This document shows positions 16,175-23,500 of a DNA stretch of 30,178 nt, piece after piece (position 1 is the first letter of the stretch; the number at the start of each line of letters is the position of its first letter). The stretch covers positions 1 through 30,178 of the forward strand of contig CAYWKJ010000013.1 in NCBI GenBank assembly GCA_964459205.1, read 5' to 3'. This stretch comes from JABJMC01 sp964459205 (lineage in GTDB: Bacteria > Patescibacteriota > Gracilibacteria > UBA1369 > UBA12473). A model generated the notes under the pieces. That model worked only from the letters and a program-made list of their open reading frames with translations. It was not told the DNA's origin and made no database searches. The position numbers were made by a program, and so were the translations under genes.

Positions 16175-18076
16175 ATGGGGTTTGTTAAGTTTCTAAACAT
16201 TCCTCCTTTGATTAAGTTTGTGCTGAAATCTCTCCGCTCCATATTTTTTACGGAGATTTCTTCTTGGAAATCTCTTTTTCGTATTGTGCTGTTTTTAGTT
16301 TTTCTAGTGACCCTGTTTTTTGTAGGTGATATGGTGCGAATTTTCTTGGTGATTGGCTTAGCCTTATACCTGTTTACGACCGAGCTACTGCCAGTTGATA
16401 TGACCGCGCTACTACTGATGTTAATGGTGATTCTTACTGGCTTGGTTACGCCAGAGGAAGGGTTCTCGGGTTTTGCCAATCCAGCGACTTTGACAGTCCT
16501 GGCCATGTTTATCTTGTCAGCTGGGGTTGAGCGGACTGGGTTAATTAAAAAAATGGGTGGATACTTATTTAAATTTGCGGGTAATTCCCAAATCCGACAG
16601 ATTTTAGTGATTGCACTATTTATTGGACCTATTTCGGGATTTCTAAATAACACGGCCACTGTGGCGATTTTTCTACCCATGGTTATTTCACTCGCACTTC
16701 AGGCTAAAACTCCGGTTACTAAGCTTTTAATTCCCCTATCTTTTATTTCGATGCTGGGTGGCACGCTTACTTTAATTGGAACCTCTACAAATGTTTTGGC
16801 GAGCTCTCTACTTACGCAATACGATATGCGACCGCTCGGAATGTTTGAATTTACTCATATTGGAGCAATTGTTCTAGTAATTGGAATTGTTTATTTTCTT
16901 ATTATTGGTCGATTTCTCCTGCCAAGTCGCGAAAACGAGTCCACAGAAGAGGAATTTCTTCCTTCTAATTTTTTAGCGACTATTCGTATTGATCATGGGT
17001 CTAGGTTTATTGGAAAAAGCGTAAAGCAACTGGATTTTGAAACTAAATTTTATCTCCGCGTTCTAAAAATCGTTCGCAATGACAACGCTTTTGTAAAACA
17101 GCTAGATACGCAACCGATCCAAGAGGGCGATCTTTTGGTTGTATCTGGAGATCAGCAACGTATTATGGATTTTGACCGTCGCAAAAAAGAAACCATTGTT
17201 GCTTTTGATCATCCGGAACGCCGCCGGGTACACGGTCGTATTGTTAAAATTATCATTAAGTCTAGCTTTTTCCATCATAAAACCATTAATGAAATTCGGT
17301 TCTGGCGACGCTATAATATTGCTTTACTTGGCATTCACCGCGCTGAGCTTTCTCCTGGCCATATTTCTAATTTAAAACTTCAGCATGGTGAGGTTTTGTT
17401 GGTTAAAGTATCTGAAACAAATTTAAAAAGACTGAGGAAATCACGTGATTTTATGATTTTAGAGGAGGTTGAGGGTGAATATCGTGAAGATAAAACCCTG
17501 CAGGCCTTGGCTATTGTAGCCGGTGTGGTGGCTTTGGCGGCGTTTAATATTTTACCAATTGCCGTATCAGCAATGTTAGGAGTTTTGGTAATGTTTATGA
17601 CTAGGGTTTTGCGCCCTTTTGAGGTTTATGAATCTGTTAACTGGGATGTAATCTTTTTGTTAGCTGGGGTTATCCCACTTGGTATTGCTATGCAAAAAAG
17701 TGGAGCCGCAGACCTGATTGCGAATACGATTGTGGCTTATTCTGGATTTCTTACTCCCCTGGTTTTGCTGATGGTTTTTTATGGAATCACCACCGTACTT
17801 ACCGAAATTATTTCTAATAACGCGGCTGTCGTTCTTTTGATCCCGATTGGAATTGCTGTGGCTGACAAATTGGAGCTAAATCCTTTAGCGTTTGTACTAG
17901 CCGTGATGTTTGCGGCTTCAACAAGTTTCCTAACACCGGTTGGCTACCAAACTAACACCATGGTTTATGGTAGTGCTAATTATAAATTTACGGATTTTAT
18001 AAAAGTCGGAGGTCCGTTAAATCTTCTACTCTTATTTGTGACTAGCTATCTTATTTATCACTTTTTTGGGCTTTAA
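16175..18076 (+). CDS. SLC13/DASS-type anion transporter with two RCK_C domains
   Basis: About 633 residues from ATG 16175; an in-frame TTG at 16148 preceded by AAGAGGGGG is the alternative start, nine codons longer. Many membrane helices flank a cytosolic insert at residues about 270-445 that looks like two TrkA_C/RCK_C regulatory domains (GSRFIGKSVKQLDF.., QEGDLLVVSG; then KTINEIRFWRRYNIALLGIHR.., HGEVLLVKV). The two intramembrane motifs typical of the family are present: LTLIGTSTNVLASSLL and TEIISNNAAVVLLIPIGIA. Relatives import dicarboxylates, sulfate or other anions with Na+; substrate cannot be assigned. The gene ends at a shared bidirectional terminator. Confidence 0.88.
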   Translation: MGFVKFLNIPPLIKFVLKSLRSIFFTEISSWKSLFRIVLFLVFLVTLFFVGDMVRIFLVIGLALYLFTTELLPVDMTALLLMLMVILTGLVTPEEGFSGFANPATLTVLAMFILSAGVERTGLIKKMGGYLFKFAGNSQIRQILVIALFIGPISGFLNNTATVAIFLPMVISLALQAKTPVTKLLIPLSFISMLGGTLTLIGTSTNVLASSLLTQYDMRPLGMFEFTHIGAIVLVIGIVYFLIIGRFLLPSRENESTEEEFLPSNFLATIRIDHGSRFIGKSVKQLDFETKFYLRVLKIVRNDNAFVKQLDTQPIQEGDLLVVSGDQQRIMDFDRRKKETIVAFDHPERRRVHGRIVKIIIKSSFFHHKTINEIRFWRRYNIALLGIHRAELSPGHISNLKLQHGEVLLVKVSETNLKRLRKSRDFMILEEVEGEYREDKTLQALAIVAGVVALAAFNILPIAVSAMLGVLVMFMTRVLRPFEVYESVNWDVIFLLAGVIPLGIAMQKSGAADLIANTIVAYSGFLTPLVLLMVFYGITTVLTEIISNNAAVVLLIPIGIAVADKLELNPLAFVLAVMFAASTSFLTPVGYQTNTMVYGSANYKFTDFIKVGGPLNLLLLFVTSYLIYHFFGL

Positions 18077-18089
18077 CTGCCATCAAAAA

Positions 18090-18120
18090 AGGCCCGCTAA
18101 CTAAATAGCAGGCCTCTTTT
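18090..18120. terminator. Bidirectional terminator between the transporter and RRM genes
   Basis: The arms AGGCCCGCTA (18090-18099) and TAGCAGGCCT (18106-18115) pair with one C-A mismatch around the loop ACTAAA. The plus strand continues CTTTTTAG and the minus strand CTTTTTTG, serving both convergent genes. Confidence 0.85.
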
Positions 18121-18135
18121 TAGTTTGAAAAGAAT

Positions 18136-18393
18136 CTATCTTTCCTCACGTGGACGAGCAACGTTAACGTTAAGTGGTCGTCCGTCGAGCTCTTTTTCGT
18201 GCCACATTTCGATAGCAGCTTGAGCTTCCTCAGCAGTTTCCATTTCAACGAAACCGAAACCACGAGATCGGCCAGTAGCGCGATCAGTCATGATAGTAGC
18301 AGATACAACAGTACCAGCTTGGGCAAAAGCCTCTTTTAGATCGTCATTAGAAAGACCCCAAGAAAGGTTTCCGACGAATAGTTTGTTCTCCAT
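18136..18393 (-). CDS. Single-RRM RNA-binding protein
   Basis: An 85-residue protein that is almost entirely one RNA recognition motif. RNP2 is KLFVGNLSW (residues 4-12) and RNP1 is RGFGFVEM, with the aromatic residues intact; it ends LNVNVARPREER. Single-RRM proteins of this size in cyanobacteria and other bacteria are often cold-induced RNA chaperones; that role is inferred. The frame is open upstream to 18540, but the extension is not RRM-like and crosses a 5' hairpin. The ATG at 18393 starts the domain directly and follows the leader motif TTTAACC, so the short form is chosen. Confidence 0.93.
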   Translation of the reverse strand: MENKLFVGNLSWGLSNDDLKEAFAQAGTVVSATIMTDRATGRSRGFGFVEMETAEEAQAAIEMWHEKELDGRPLNVNVARPREER

Positions 18394-18408
18394 ATTTATA
18401 AGGTTAAA

Positions 18409-18437
18409 GAATGAGAACCGTAACCTGGTTCTCACTC
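18409..18437 (-). promoter_or_regulatory. 5'-UTR hairpin upstream of the RRM gene
   Basis: On the minus strand GAGTGAGAACC pairs with GGTTCTCATTC (10 Watson-Crick pairs and one G-U) around a 7-base loop, 15 bases before the start codon. It could mask or stabilise the leader, for example as a temperature or autoregulatory element. I find no confident promoter for this gene. Confidence 0.6.
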
Positions 18438-18508
18438 TACCTTGTAGCTCAAAAACCAAACTTACGGCGGAAGAATAGCAGGTTTTCCAGCGAAGTAAAG
18501 AGCAAAAT

Positions 18509-18516
18509 GATATAAT
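18509..18516 (+). promoter_or_regulatory. Extended -10 promoter of the lipase-like gene
   Basis: TGaTATAAT is an extended -10 with TATAAT at 18511-18516. The ATG at 18527 begins ten bases later, so the leader would be only a few bases long. No -35 is apparent, as usual for extended -10 promoters. Confidence 0.55.
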
Positions 18517-18526
18517 GTTTTGGCTT

Positions 18527-19300
18527 ATGTTTTTAAACAAAAAAACTTTTTACATTTTTGGAAGCCTGCTCCTGTTCATAGTTATGATTGTTGGGCCGGC
18601 GCTCATTGTTACGTCTGGAGCTCCTTTCGCGCGCGCTGAAGTCCAAGAGAATGAAGGTGATTGTGTGTTTTTGTTACACGGACTTGGTCGCTCTTCTTAT
18701 CTGATGAATGGGCTAGTAGGCAACTTTTATGAGGCCGGCTATATGACGATAAATATTGATTATCCCTCTACTGCATATGATATTGAAACACTCACGCAGA
18801 TGACACTGGAGACTTATGTCCCGGAGTATTGCTCGGATCGAACGGTTAATTTTGTGGGGCATTCTATGGGTGGAATTATTACTCGAAACTATCTAGCGAA
18901 TAATGAAGTGATGAATTTAGGGCGCGTGGTAACGATTGCCTCGCCTAATCAAGGGAGTGAATTGGCGAATTTCTTGGATAGACACTGGTTTACGCGATTA
19001 TTCTTTGGCCCAGCCATGGCTCAACTAGGAACAGAAGATAAAAGCGTGCCCCTTAACTTGCCAACACCAGATTACGAGGTTGGGGTTATTGCCGGCACTA
19101 AATCTTATAATGCCCCATTTTCACAAATAATACCGGGCCCAGATGATGGGCGCGTGTCTGTTGAAAGCACAAAATTAGAAAGCATGAGCGATTATATGGA
19201 ATTTCCTCTGTCTCATAGCTTTATTACTTTTTCAAAAGACGTTCAAGACGCTGCCCTGTGGTTTATTGAGTTTGGAAGATTTGAGATTGTGCATCAATAA
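18527..19300 (+). CDS. Exported or anchored alpha/beta-hydrolase (lipase/esterase-like)
   Basis: About 257 residues from ATG 18527. The earlier in-frame ATG at 18515 falls inside the -10 box and cannot be used from that promoter. An N-terminal hydrophobic helix (FGSLLLFIVMIVGPALIVTSG) exports or anchors it. The fold has the oxyanion HGLG (residues 51-54), the nucleophile GHSMGG with Ser113, an acid in PDDGRVS (Asp206/207) and His230 in LSHSF, so the catalytic triad looks complete. Similar proteins hydrolyse esters or lipids such as triacylglycerol; the substrate is unknown. The convergent MsrQ-like gene ends 17 bases away. Confidence 0.85.
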   Translation: MFLNKKTFYIFGSLLLFIVMIVGPALIVTSGAPFARAEVQENEGDCVFLLHGLGRSSYLMNGLVGNFYEAGYMTINIDYPSTAYDIETLTQMTLETYVPEYCSDRTVNFVGHSMGGIITRNYLANNEVMNLGRVVTIASPNQGSELANFLDRHWFTRLFFGPAMAQLGTEDKSVPLNLPTPDYEVGVIAGTKSYNAPFSQIIPGPDDGRVSVESTKLESMSDYMEFPLSHSFITFSKDVQDAALWFIEFGRFEIVHQ

Positions 19301-19317
19301 CTGCTATCCAGCCTTTT

Positions 19318-19908
19318 CTAACGTAATAGTTTGATTTTGAATCCAAACCGAGCTAAAAGCCACGCGACTACTACGATCCCAATCACCACAAAACCTTCTC
19401 CATCTTCGATCAATGCCACATGAATTCCTCCAAAAATAAAAAGAAGATACGTGAGAGATTGAACGCCCTTCCATTTTCTTTTTAATAAAATCATGGAAAA
19501 TTTATTGGAAGTGAGCAGCACAGGGATAGCAAAAGTAATTCCAATAAATCCCCAGACGCAAACTCCTGTTGTCCAAAACTGAGGGTTAGTAATCCCTTGC
19601 CACACTGATATTTCCTGTGACAGAAAATATCCTACAAAATGTGCAATTAGCAGCAGTACTGACAGAATACCGAATTCTTTACGCAGCATAGCTAAAGTGC
19701 GTAATATCTTCAGATCCGGAAAAACATCAGCCACCGGTCGAATTAACATTACCGCAATTAAAATATTCCAACCTGTTTCGCCAAAGTCCTTGAACTCGCG
19801 TGGTTCAACAAAGATATATAGCGGTAAAACAAGTGCGAGCCAAAAAAGAACTTTTTTCAGCGTCATTAAATATGGGATCTGACCTTGGAGAATGAGTTTT
19901 TTGAGCAT
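19318..19908 (-). CDS. MsrQ/YedZ-like heme-binding membrane protein (ferric reductase-like domain)
   Basis: A 196-residue protein with about six membrane helices. The pattern LRKEFGILSVLLLIAHFVGYF, carrying a His in the helix after the short R/K-x-x-G turn, and WKGVQSLTYLLFIFGGIHVAL, with a second His, match the ferric reductase-like transmembrane domain (MsrQ/YedZ). MsrQ passes electrons from quinones through heme b to the periplasmic methionine-sulfoxide reductase MsrP, but no msrP lies here, so this is an orphan. ATG 19908 is used; an in-frame Met 14 codons later (MTLKKVLFWLALVLPL) is a possible shorter start. Divergent from the anchored repeat protein, whose promoter lies in the gap. Confidence 0.75.
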   Translation of the reverse strand: MLKKLILQGQIPYLMTLKKVLFWLALVLPLYIFVEPREFKDFGETGWNILIAVMLIRPVADVFPDLKILRTLAMLRKEFGILSVLLLIAHFVGYFLSQEISVWQGITNPQFWTTGVCVWGFIGITFAIPVLLTSNKFSMILLKRKWKGVQSLTYLLFIFGGIHVALIEDGEGFVVIGIVVVAWLLARFGFKIKLLR

Positions 19909-19951
19909 GTTTTTAGATTACTTCATCATAGTTTTCAGCACAACCCATTCC

Positions 19952-19980
19952 TTGACAAACATCTATTAAAAAGGTATAAT
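19952..19980 (+). promoter_or_regulatory. Perfect consensus sigma70 promoter
   Basis: TTGACA (19952-19957), exactly 17 bp and TATAAT (19975-19980). The leader of about 29 bases ends CTAACACCCTTTATC before ATG 20016. It serves the anchored repeat protein and suggests strong, constitutive expression. Confidence 0.85.
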
Positions 19981-20015
19981 TAGATAATGATAATTTATTC
20001 CTAACACCCTTTATC

Positions 20016-20936
20016 ATGCGAAAAAAACGTAAACCGCTCCATAAACCACTCCTTATAGTGATTGGGGTTTTGCTAGTAGTATTTGTGGCATCCCTGTCCC
20101 AGGGAGAAATATTTCAAGGGACACTCGATGTTGTTATTGAGGAGGAGGGCCCAAGAGAAGAATCCGTTGTTATTGAAGAAGAAGGTCCAAAAGAAGAATC
20201 TGTTGTTATTGAAGAAGAGGGTCCAAGAGAAGAATCTGTTGTTTATGAAGAAGAGGAAGAGCCACCACCCGAGGCTCTCACGTTTGATATCGCAGTTACA
20301 GATATCTACTTAAATTCTAACTTAGAAGCCGTTGTTGAGCTTGAGTCAACAATCCCTTTGGATGCTGTGGAACTAGTACTCACTCATTCTCGGTCTAGCT
20401 CTGAAAACCATAATTGGGAGGCTTATTTTAAGAATTCCCAAACATCGGTTTCTGAAAGTGAACCGCTTGAATTTTCAGGTTCAAACCCATATGCCTATGA
20501 ATCGGTGATCGAAGTTTGCGCCTCAACAAAGATTGACGGATTAGAAGATGCCATAGAAACAGATCCTACTAATAACTGTGCCTCAATGACTGTTCAACAT
20601 GAAGACACCCAAGTTGATCTTAAGATGGTAGATTTGTCATCTATCAGCGAAACTAAAAAGTACACTGAAGTATGGAATGATTCAGGGGTACAGTTGGATG
20701 CCTATATGGCAATGGCTATGTTGTGGAATACTGCTCATACAGAAATTGTGACTATGGATACTTGGGAAGGGGCAATCTCCCCTGATGAAACACTAGATTT
20801 CACGTTTGCGGTACCTGATGCCGACCCTGGTTCTTATGATTTAGAGCTTTGCTTTTATCCAGTAGTGGAAGTCTCTGGCATTCATGAGCTTAACTATGAT
20901 GACAACTGTCTAACAATGCCAGTTGAAGTTAGCTAG
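20016..20936 (+). CDS. Membrane-anchored protein with Glu-rich repeats and CARDB-like region
   Basis: A 306-residue protein with a basic start (MRKKRKPLHKP), one membrane helix (LLIVIGVLLVVFVASLS) and a linker made of a 12-residue repeat, VVIEEEGPREES, present three times plus a degenerate fourth. The rest has two stretches resembling CARDB-type beta-sandwiches (FDIAVTDIYLNSNLEAVVELESTIPLDA.., and VDLKMVDLSS..), each with a conserved pair of cysteines near its end (VCAST..NNCASM; LCFYP..DNCLTM). The acidic repeat should be an extended spacer lifting the sandwiches off the membrane. It has the strongest promoter in the window and its own terminator, implying high expression of a surface protein. 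Function unknown. Confidence 0.75.
   Translation: MRKKRKPLHKPLLIVIGVLLVVFVASLSQGEIFQGTLDVVIEEEGPREESVVIEEEGPKEESVVIEEEGPREESVVYEEEEEPPPEALTFDIAVTDIYLNSNLEAVVELESTIPLDAVELVLTHSRSSSENHNWEAYFKNSQTSVSESEPLEFSGSNPYAYESVIEVCASTKIDGLEDAIETDPTNNCASMTVQHEDTQVDLKMVDLSSISETKKYTEVWNDSGVQLDAYMAMAMLWNTAHTEIVTMDTWEGAISPDETLDFTFAVPDADPGSYDLELCFYPVVEVSGIHELNYDDNCLTMPVEVS
20130..20255 (+). repeat. 36-bp tandem coding repeat (3.5 units)
   Basis: Units at 20130-20165, 20166-20201, 20202-20237 and a partial one from 20238 encode VVIEEEGPREES-like blocks. Nearly identical DNA indicates recent slippage or recombination, so copy number may vary between strains. Confidence 0.85.
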
Positions 20937-20976
20937 GTTTTACTAGATTTGAGCCCAGATATCTAAATAAACTAAT

Positions 20977-21014
20977 AAGCACTGTATTAATTAATTTGAT
21001 TACGGTGCTTTTTA
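20977..21014 (+). terminator. Terminator after the anchored repeat protein
   Basis: AAGCACTGTA (20977-20986) pairs with TACGGTGCTT (21001-21010), ten pairs including one G-U, around an AT-rich 14-base loop, followed by TTTT. Confidence 0.75.
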
Positions 21015-21055
21015 GCAAACTGGGAAATGAGGCATTTGCCAAAACCCATTTTATG

Positions 21056-21103
21056 TTGCTTTTTTATAGATGTGTGTTAGGATTCCACCCTCGAGACTTC
21101 GAG
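21056..21103 (+). promoter_or_regulatory. Helicase promoter and leader hairpin
   Basis: TTGCTT (21056-21061), a 16-bp spacer and TAGGAT (21078-21083) with an extended TGt before it. The leader starts near 21090 with the hairpin CTCGA-GACT-TCGAG (21090-21103), about 16 bases before ATG 21120. The hairpin at the very 5' end could protect the mRNA or sense temperature. Confidence 0.55.
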
Positions 21104-21119
21104 ATATTAAGTAAATTAC

Positions 21120-22880
21120 ATGACACCATTTAGTGATCTTGGTTTGAATCCCATGATTCTGCAGGCTTTGGCTGAAATCGGATTCGAAACACCAACACCA
21201 ATTCAGAGCAAAGTAATCCCCTATTTAATTAATTCTGAGAAAGATTTAGTTGGTTTGGCGCAAACGGGAACAGGTAAAACAGCGGCGTTTTCGCTGCCGA
21301 TTATTCACCAATTAGATGATACGCGTGACAATGTTCAGGCCTTAATTTTGTGCCCCACGAGGGAGTTAGCGATTCAAATTGCTAAGGATATTGAGAAATT
21401 TCTTAAATATTTACCGGGGTTTTCGGTTCTTTCCGTTTTTGGAGGTCAAAGAATCGATACGCAAATTCGCGCTTTTAAAAAGAAGCCTAAAATTGTGGTT
21501 GGAACTCCTGGCCGAACTAATGACTTAATTCGCCGGGGAGTTTTAAAAGTTAATCACTTAAGTTGGCTTGTTTTAGATGAGGCGGATGAAATGCTTAATA
21601 TGGGATTTAAGGAAGAATTGGATGCGATTTTGGAGACTACACCAAATAGCAAGCAAACGCTTTTATTTTCGGCAACAATGAATAAGGCCGTACGCCGTAT
21701 TGCTAGCAATTACATGAAAAACCCCGACGACATTACCGTGGGCGAAAAGAATAAAGGAGCTGATAATGTGCAGCACTTTTATTATGTTGCTCATGAGAAA
21801 GATCGCTATCAGACACTGCGACGGATTGCCGATGCTAACCCAGATATCCATGGGCTTGTTTTCTGTCGTACTCGCCGGGAAACTCAACAAATTGCCGATA
21901 AATTAATTCAAGATCACTATTCAGCTGAGGCTATTCATGGAGAAATTTCACAGGAACAAAGAACGCACGTTATGAACCGGTTCCGTGATAAAAAAGTCCA
22001 ATTACTCGTGGCAACAGATGTGGCGGCCCGCGGAATTGATGTAGCCGGACTAACTCACGTAATTAATTACAATATCCCAGATAAATTAGAGGCTTATCTT
22101 CACCGGAGCGGACGTACTGGTCGCGCTGGTGATAGCGGAATTTCGCTGGTGATTGTAAATATGCGCGAGAAATATAAGATTCGAATGCTAGAAGCCAAAG
22201 TTGGAAAGTCCTTTGAACAGGCAAAAATCCCAAGTGGTGAAGATATTTGTGAAAAACAACTATTTAGCTTGGTGGATAAGGTTTGTAATATGGAGGTTAA
22301 TGAAGCACAAATTGGCAAATATATTGGTTTAATTACCAAAAAATTCGAACATATGAGTCGCGATGAACTGATCAAAAAACTAGTTTCTGAAGAATTTAAT
22401 CGATTCTTGAATTATTATAAAGATGCGGCTGATTTGAACTCTAATGTTGGCAAAGAAGGGCCTCCACGCTACGATAAATCATCTGTTTTATTTGCCCGCT
22501 TTAGAATTGATATTGGTCGAAATCTCGGGTTACACGTCAAAGAACTCCTTGATTTTATAAACTCGCAACGGGAATTAAAAGGAGTAGAAATTGGAACAAT
22601 TGAACTATCAAAAAACTACACTTTGTTTGAAATAGATCAGAAATTCAAAAACAAAGTTCTGGATTGTTTTAAAAGAGCGGATATAAATGGTCGACAGATA
22701 AAAATCTACTGTGAAGGAGAAGGAATCCGGTCTACACGCCAATCAAGTGGCAAAAGCGGCGCAGCCCGGAGACGGTTTGAAAAACATGGCGCCAGGAAAG
22801 GAGGAAGAGGGAGTGGCAAAAGCTGGGCTCCTAAAAAAAGAAAACCCAGCCGAAAACCCGGTGGCCGAAAACGGTACTAA
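21120..22880 (+). CDS. deaD: DEAD-box ATP-dependent RNA helicase (DeaD/CsdA-like)
   Basis: A 586-residue helicase. The Q motif is TPTPIQ, motif I AQTGTGKT (residues 47-54), Ia PTRELAIQ, Ib GTPGR, II DEAD (153-156), III SATM, then HGEISQEQR, VATDVAARGIDV and HRSGRTGRAG; all core motifs are intact. The C-terminal part has a DeaD/DbpA-type RNA-binding domain (VLFARFRIDIGRNLGLHVKEL.. GRQIKIY) and a basic Gly/Arg/Lys tail (KHGARKGGRGSGKSW..). It should unwind RNA in ribosome assembly or mRNA decay, often in the cold. The gene symbol rests on family resemblance. Together with the RRM gene it makes two RNA-chaperone genes, each with a leader hairpin. Confidence 0.93.
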   Translation: MTPFSDLGLNPMILQALAEIGFETPTPIQSKVIPYLINSEKDLVGLAQTGTGKTAAFSLPIIHQLDDTRDNVQALILCPTRELAIQIAKDIEKFLKYLPGFSVLSVFGGQRIDTQIRAFKKKPKIVVGTPGRTNDLIRRGVLKVNHLSWLVLDEADEMLNMGFKEELDAILETTPNSKQTLLFSATMNKAVRRIASNYMKNPDDITVGEKNKGADNVQHFYYVAHEKDRYQTLRRIADANPDIHGLVFCRTRRETQQIADKLIQDHYSAEAIHGEISQEQRTHVMNRFRDKKVQLLVATDVAARGIDVAGLTHVINYNIPDKLEAYLHRSGRTGRAGDSGISLVIVNMREKYKIRMLEAKVGKSFEQAKIPSGEDICEKQLFSLVDKVCNMEVNEAQIGKYIGLITKKFEHMSRDELIKKLVSEEFNRFLNYYKDAADLNSNVGKEGPPRYDKSSVLFARFRIDIGRNLGLHVKELLDFINSQRELKGVEIGTIELSKNYTLFEIDQKFKNKVLDCFKRADINGRQIKIYCEGEGIRSTRQSSGKSGAARRRFEKHGARKGGRGSGKSWAPKKRKPSRKPGGRKRY

Positions 22881-22882
22881 GG

Positions 22883-22911
22883 TTTACATTATCCTGAGGT
22901 GTCCATATAAT
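22883..22911 (+). promoter_or_regulatory. Promoter for the small membrane protein (leaderless)
   Basis: TTTACA (22883-22888), a 17-bp spacer and TATAAT (22906-22911), starting only two bases after the helicase stop. The ATG at 22920 lies eight bases after the -10, so the transcript should start at or within a base or two of the start codon. Confidence 0.7.
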
Positions 22912-22919
22912 AATCGGTG

Positions 22920-23321
22920 ATGGCCACAATCCCTCTCAAAAATCGTATTTTCTATTCCATTGTCGGGGTTATTTTTCTGGTGGGCACCATTGTGTCTGGT
23001 TTTGTTTTCTTTTATACCAAAAGCCAATTTTCTAATTTTTCTGAGGAAGGATGCGAATTTTTGGGTAGTTCTAGTGGAAATGAATTTATAGATGCTGTTT
23101 CGAGGATTATGGCCGCAACTACGGCCTCTTTTGTGTTTTTTGCTGCTTTAGTTTCGGCTTTGATTGTTTCGCTGTTACTCAGTCGACTTTTTAGTACTTT
23201 TGAAAAGACCAAAGAAATTATGGATGAAGTTGATGCACAGAAAACTAAAACTGGGACTTATCGTATTAGTGCTAAGACTATTAAAAAGTTCCGGGATCTT
23301 TTAGATGAGGATGAGGGGTAG
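22920..23321 (+). CDS. Small two-helix membrane protein of unknown function
   Basis: 133 residues from ATG 22920; a GTG one codon earlier is possible but would lie at the predicted transcription start. Two membrane helices occur at residues about 10-32 (FYSIVGVIFLVGTIVSGFVFF) and 65-88 (ATTASFVFFAALVSALIVSLLL), with a short outside loop containing one Cys (EEGCEFLGSSS). The C-terminal tail is charged and helical (FSTFEKTKEIMDEVDAQKTKTG..). The layout resembles the membrane and linker part of a signalling protein without its output domain, but no family is recognised. Its own promoter makes it a separate transcript from the helicase. Confidence 0.7.
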   Translation: MATIPLKNRIFYSIVGVIFLVGTIVSGFVFFYTKSQFSNFSEEGCEFLGSSSGNEFIDAVSRIMAATTASFVFFAALVSALIVSLLLSRLFSTFEKTKEIMDEVDAQKTKTGTYRISAKTIKKFRDLLDEDEG

Positions 23322-23326
23322 ATTCA

Positions 23327-23347
23327 AAATGGCTGGGGCGCAGGGAT
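23327..23347. repeat. Second copy of the tRNA-Gln 3' end (21-bp direct repeat, att-like)
   Basis: Bases 23327-23347 are identical to 23498-23518, which cover the encoded CCA end, acceptor 3' strand and part of the T stem of the minus-strand tRNA-Gln. The copy lies 171 bp downstream of the tRNA, in the same orientation. This is the arrangement left by integrases that use a tRNA 3' end, though the enclosed segment holds no gene. Confidence 0.8.
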
Positions 23348-23459
23348 AGTAGGGTCGCTTCGCTCCCCTACACATCATCGCTCACTCGGCAAAAGTCCGC
23401 CAGCACACTTTCCCGCTCGTTCGCTCGATGCCCGAACCTTCACAGGTTCTCATCCCTGC
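23340..23459. other. GC-rich 120-bp element with tRNA-derived inverted ends
   Basis: GCAGGGAT (23340-23347) and ATCCCTGC (23452-23459) are inverted ends. Just before the right end, GGTTCTCATCCCTGC matches the tRNA-Gln T-arm/acceptor segment GGTTCGAATCCCTGC at 13 of 15 positions but in the opposite orientation to the tRNA. Inside are a hairpin GTAGGG../CCCTAC, another GAACC/GGTTC, a possible CATCG/CGATG stem, and TTTTTT follows on the plus side. Composition is clearly more GC-rich than the surroundings. It could be a miniature mobile or palindromic element, an integration scar, or a tRNA-like RNA. Confidence 0.55.
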
Positions 23460-23465
23460 TTTTTT

Positions 23466-23497
23466 AAAAACGTCCTCGCAAAAGCGAGACCGTTTTT
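23466..23497 (-). terminator. Terminator of tRNA-Gln
   Basis: AAAAACGTCCTCGC (23466-23479) and GCGAGACCGTTTTT (23484-23497) pair with a two-base internal mismatch around AAAA, three bases beyond the tRNA CCA on the minus strand. A/T-rich arms flank both sides. Confidence 0.7.
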
Positions 23498-23500
23498 AAA

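Noticed and set aside
18394..18540. N-terminal extension of the RRM protein to 134 residues
   Set aside because: The extra 49 residues are not RRM-like, cross the leader hairpin and lie over the divergent lipase promoter.
20130..20255. CRISPR-like array
   Set aside because: The 36-bp repeats are directly adjacent, in frame and without spacers; they encode a protein repeat.
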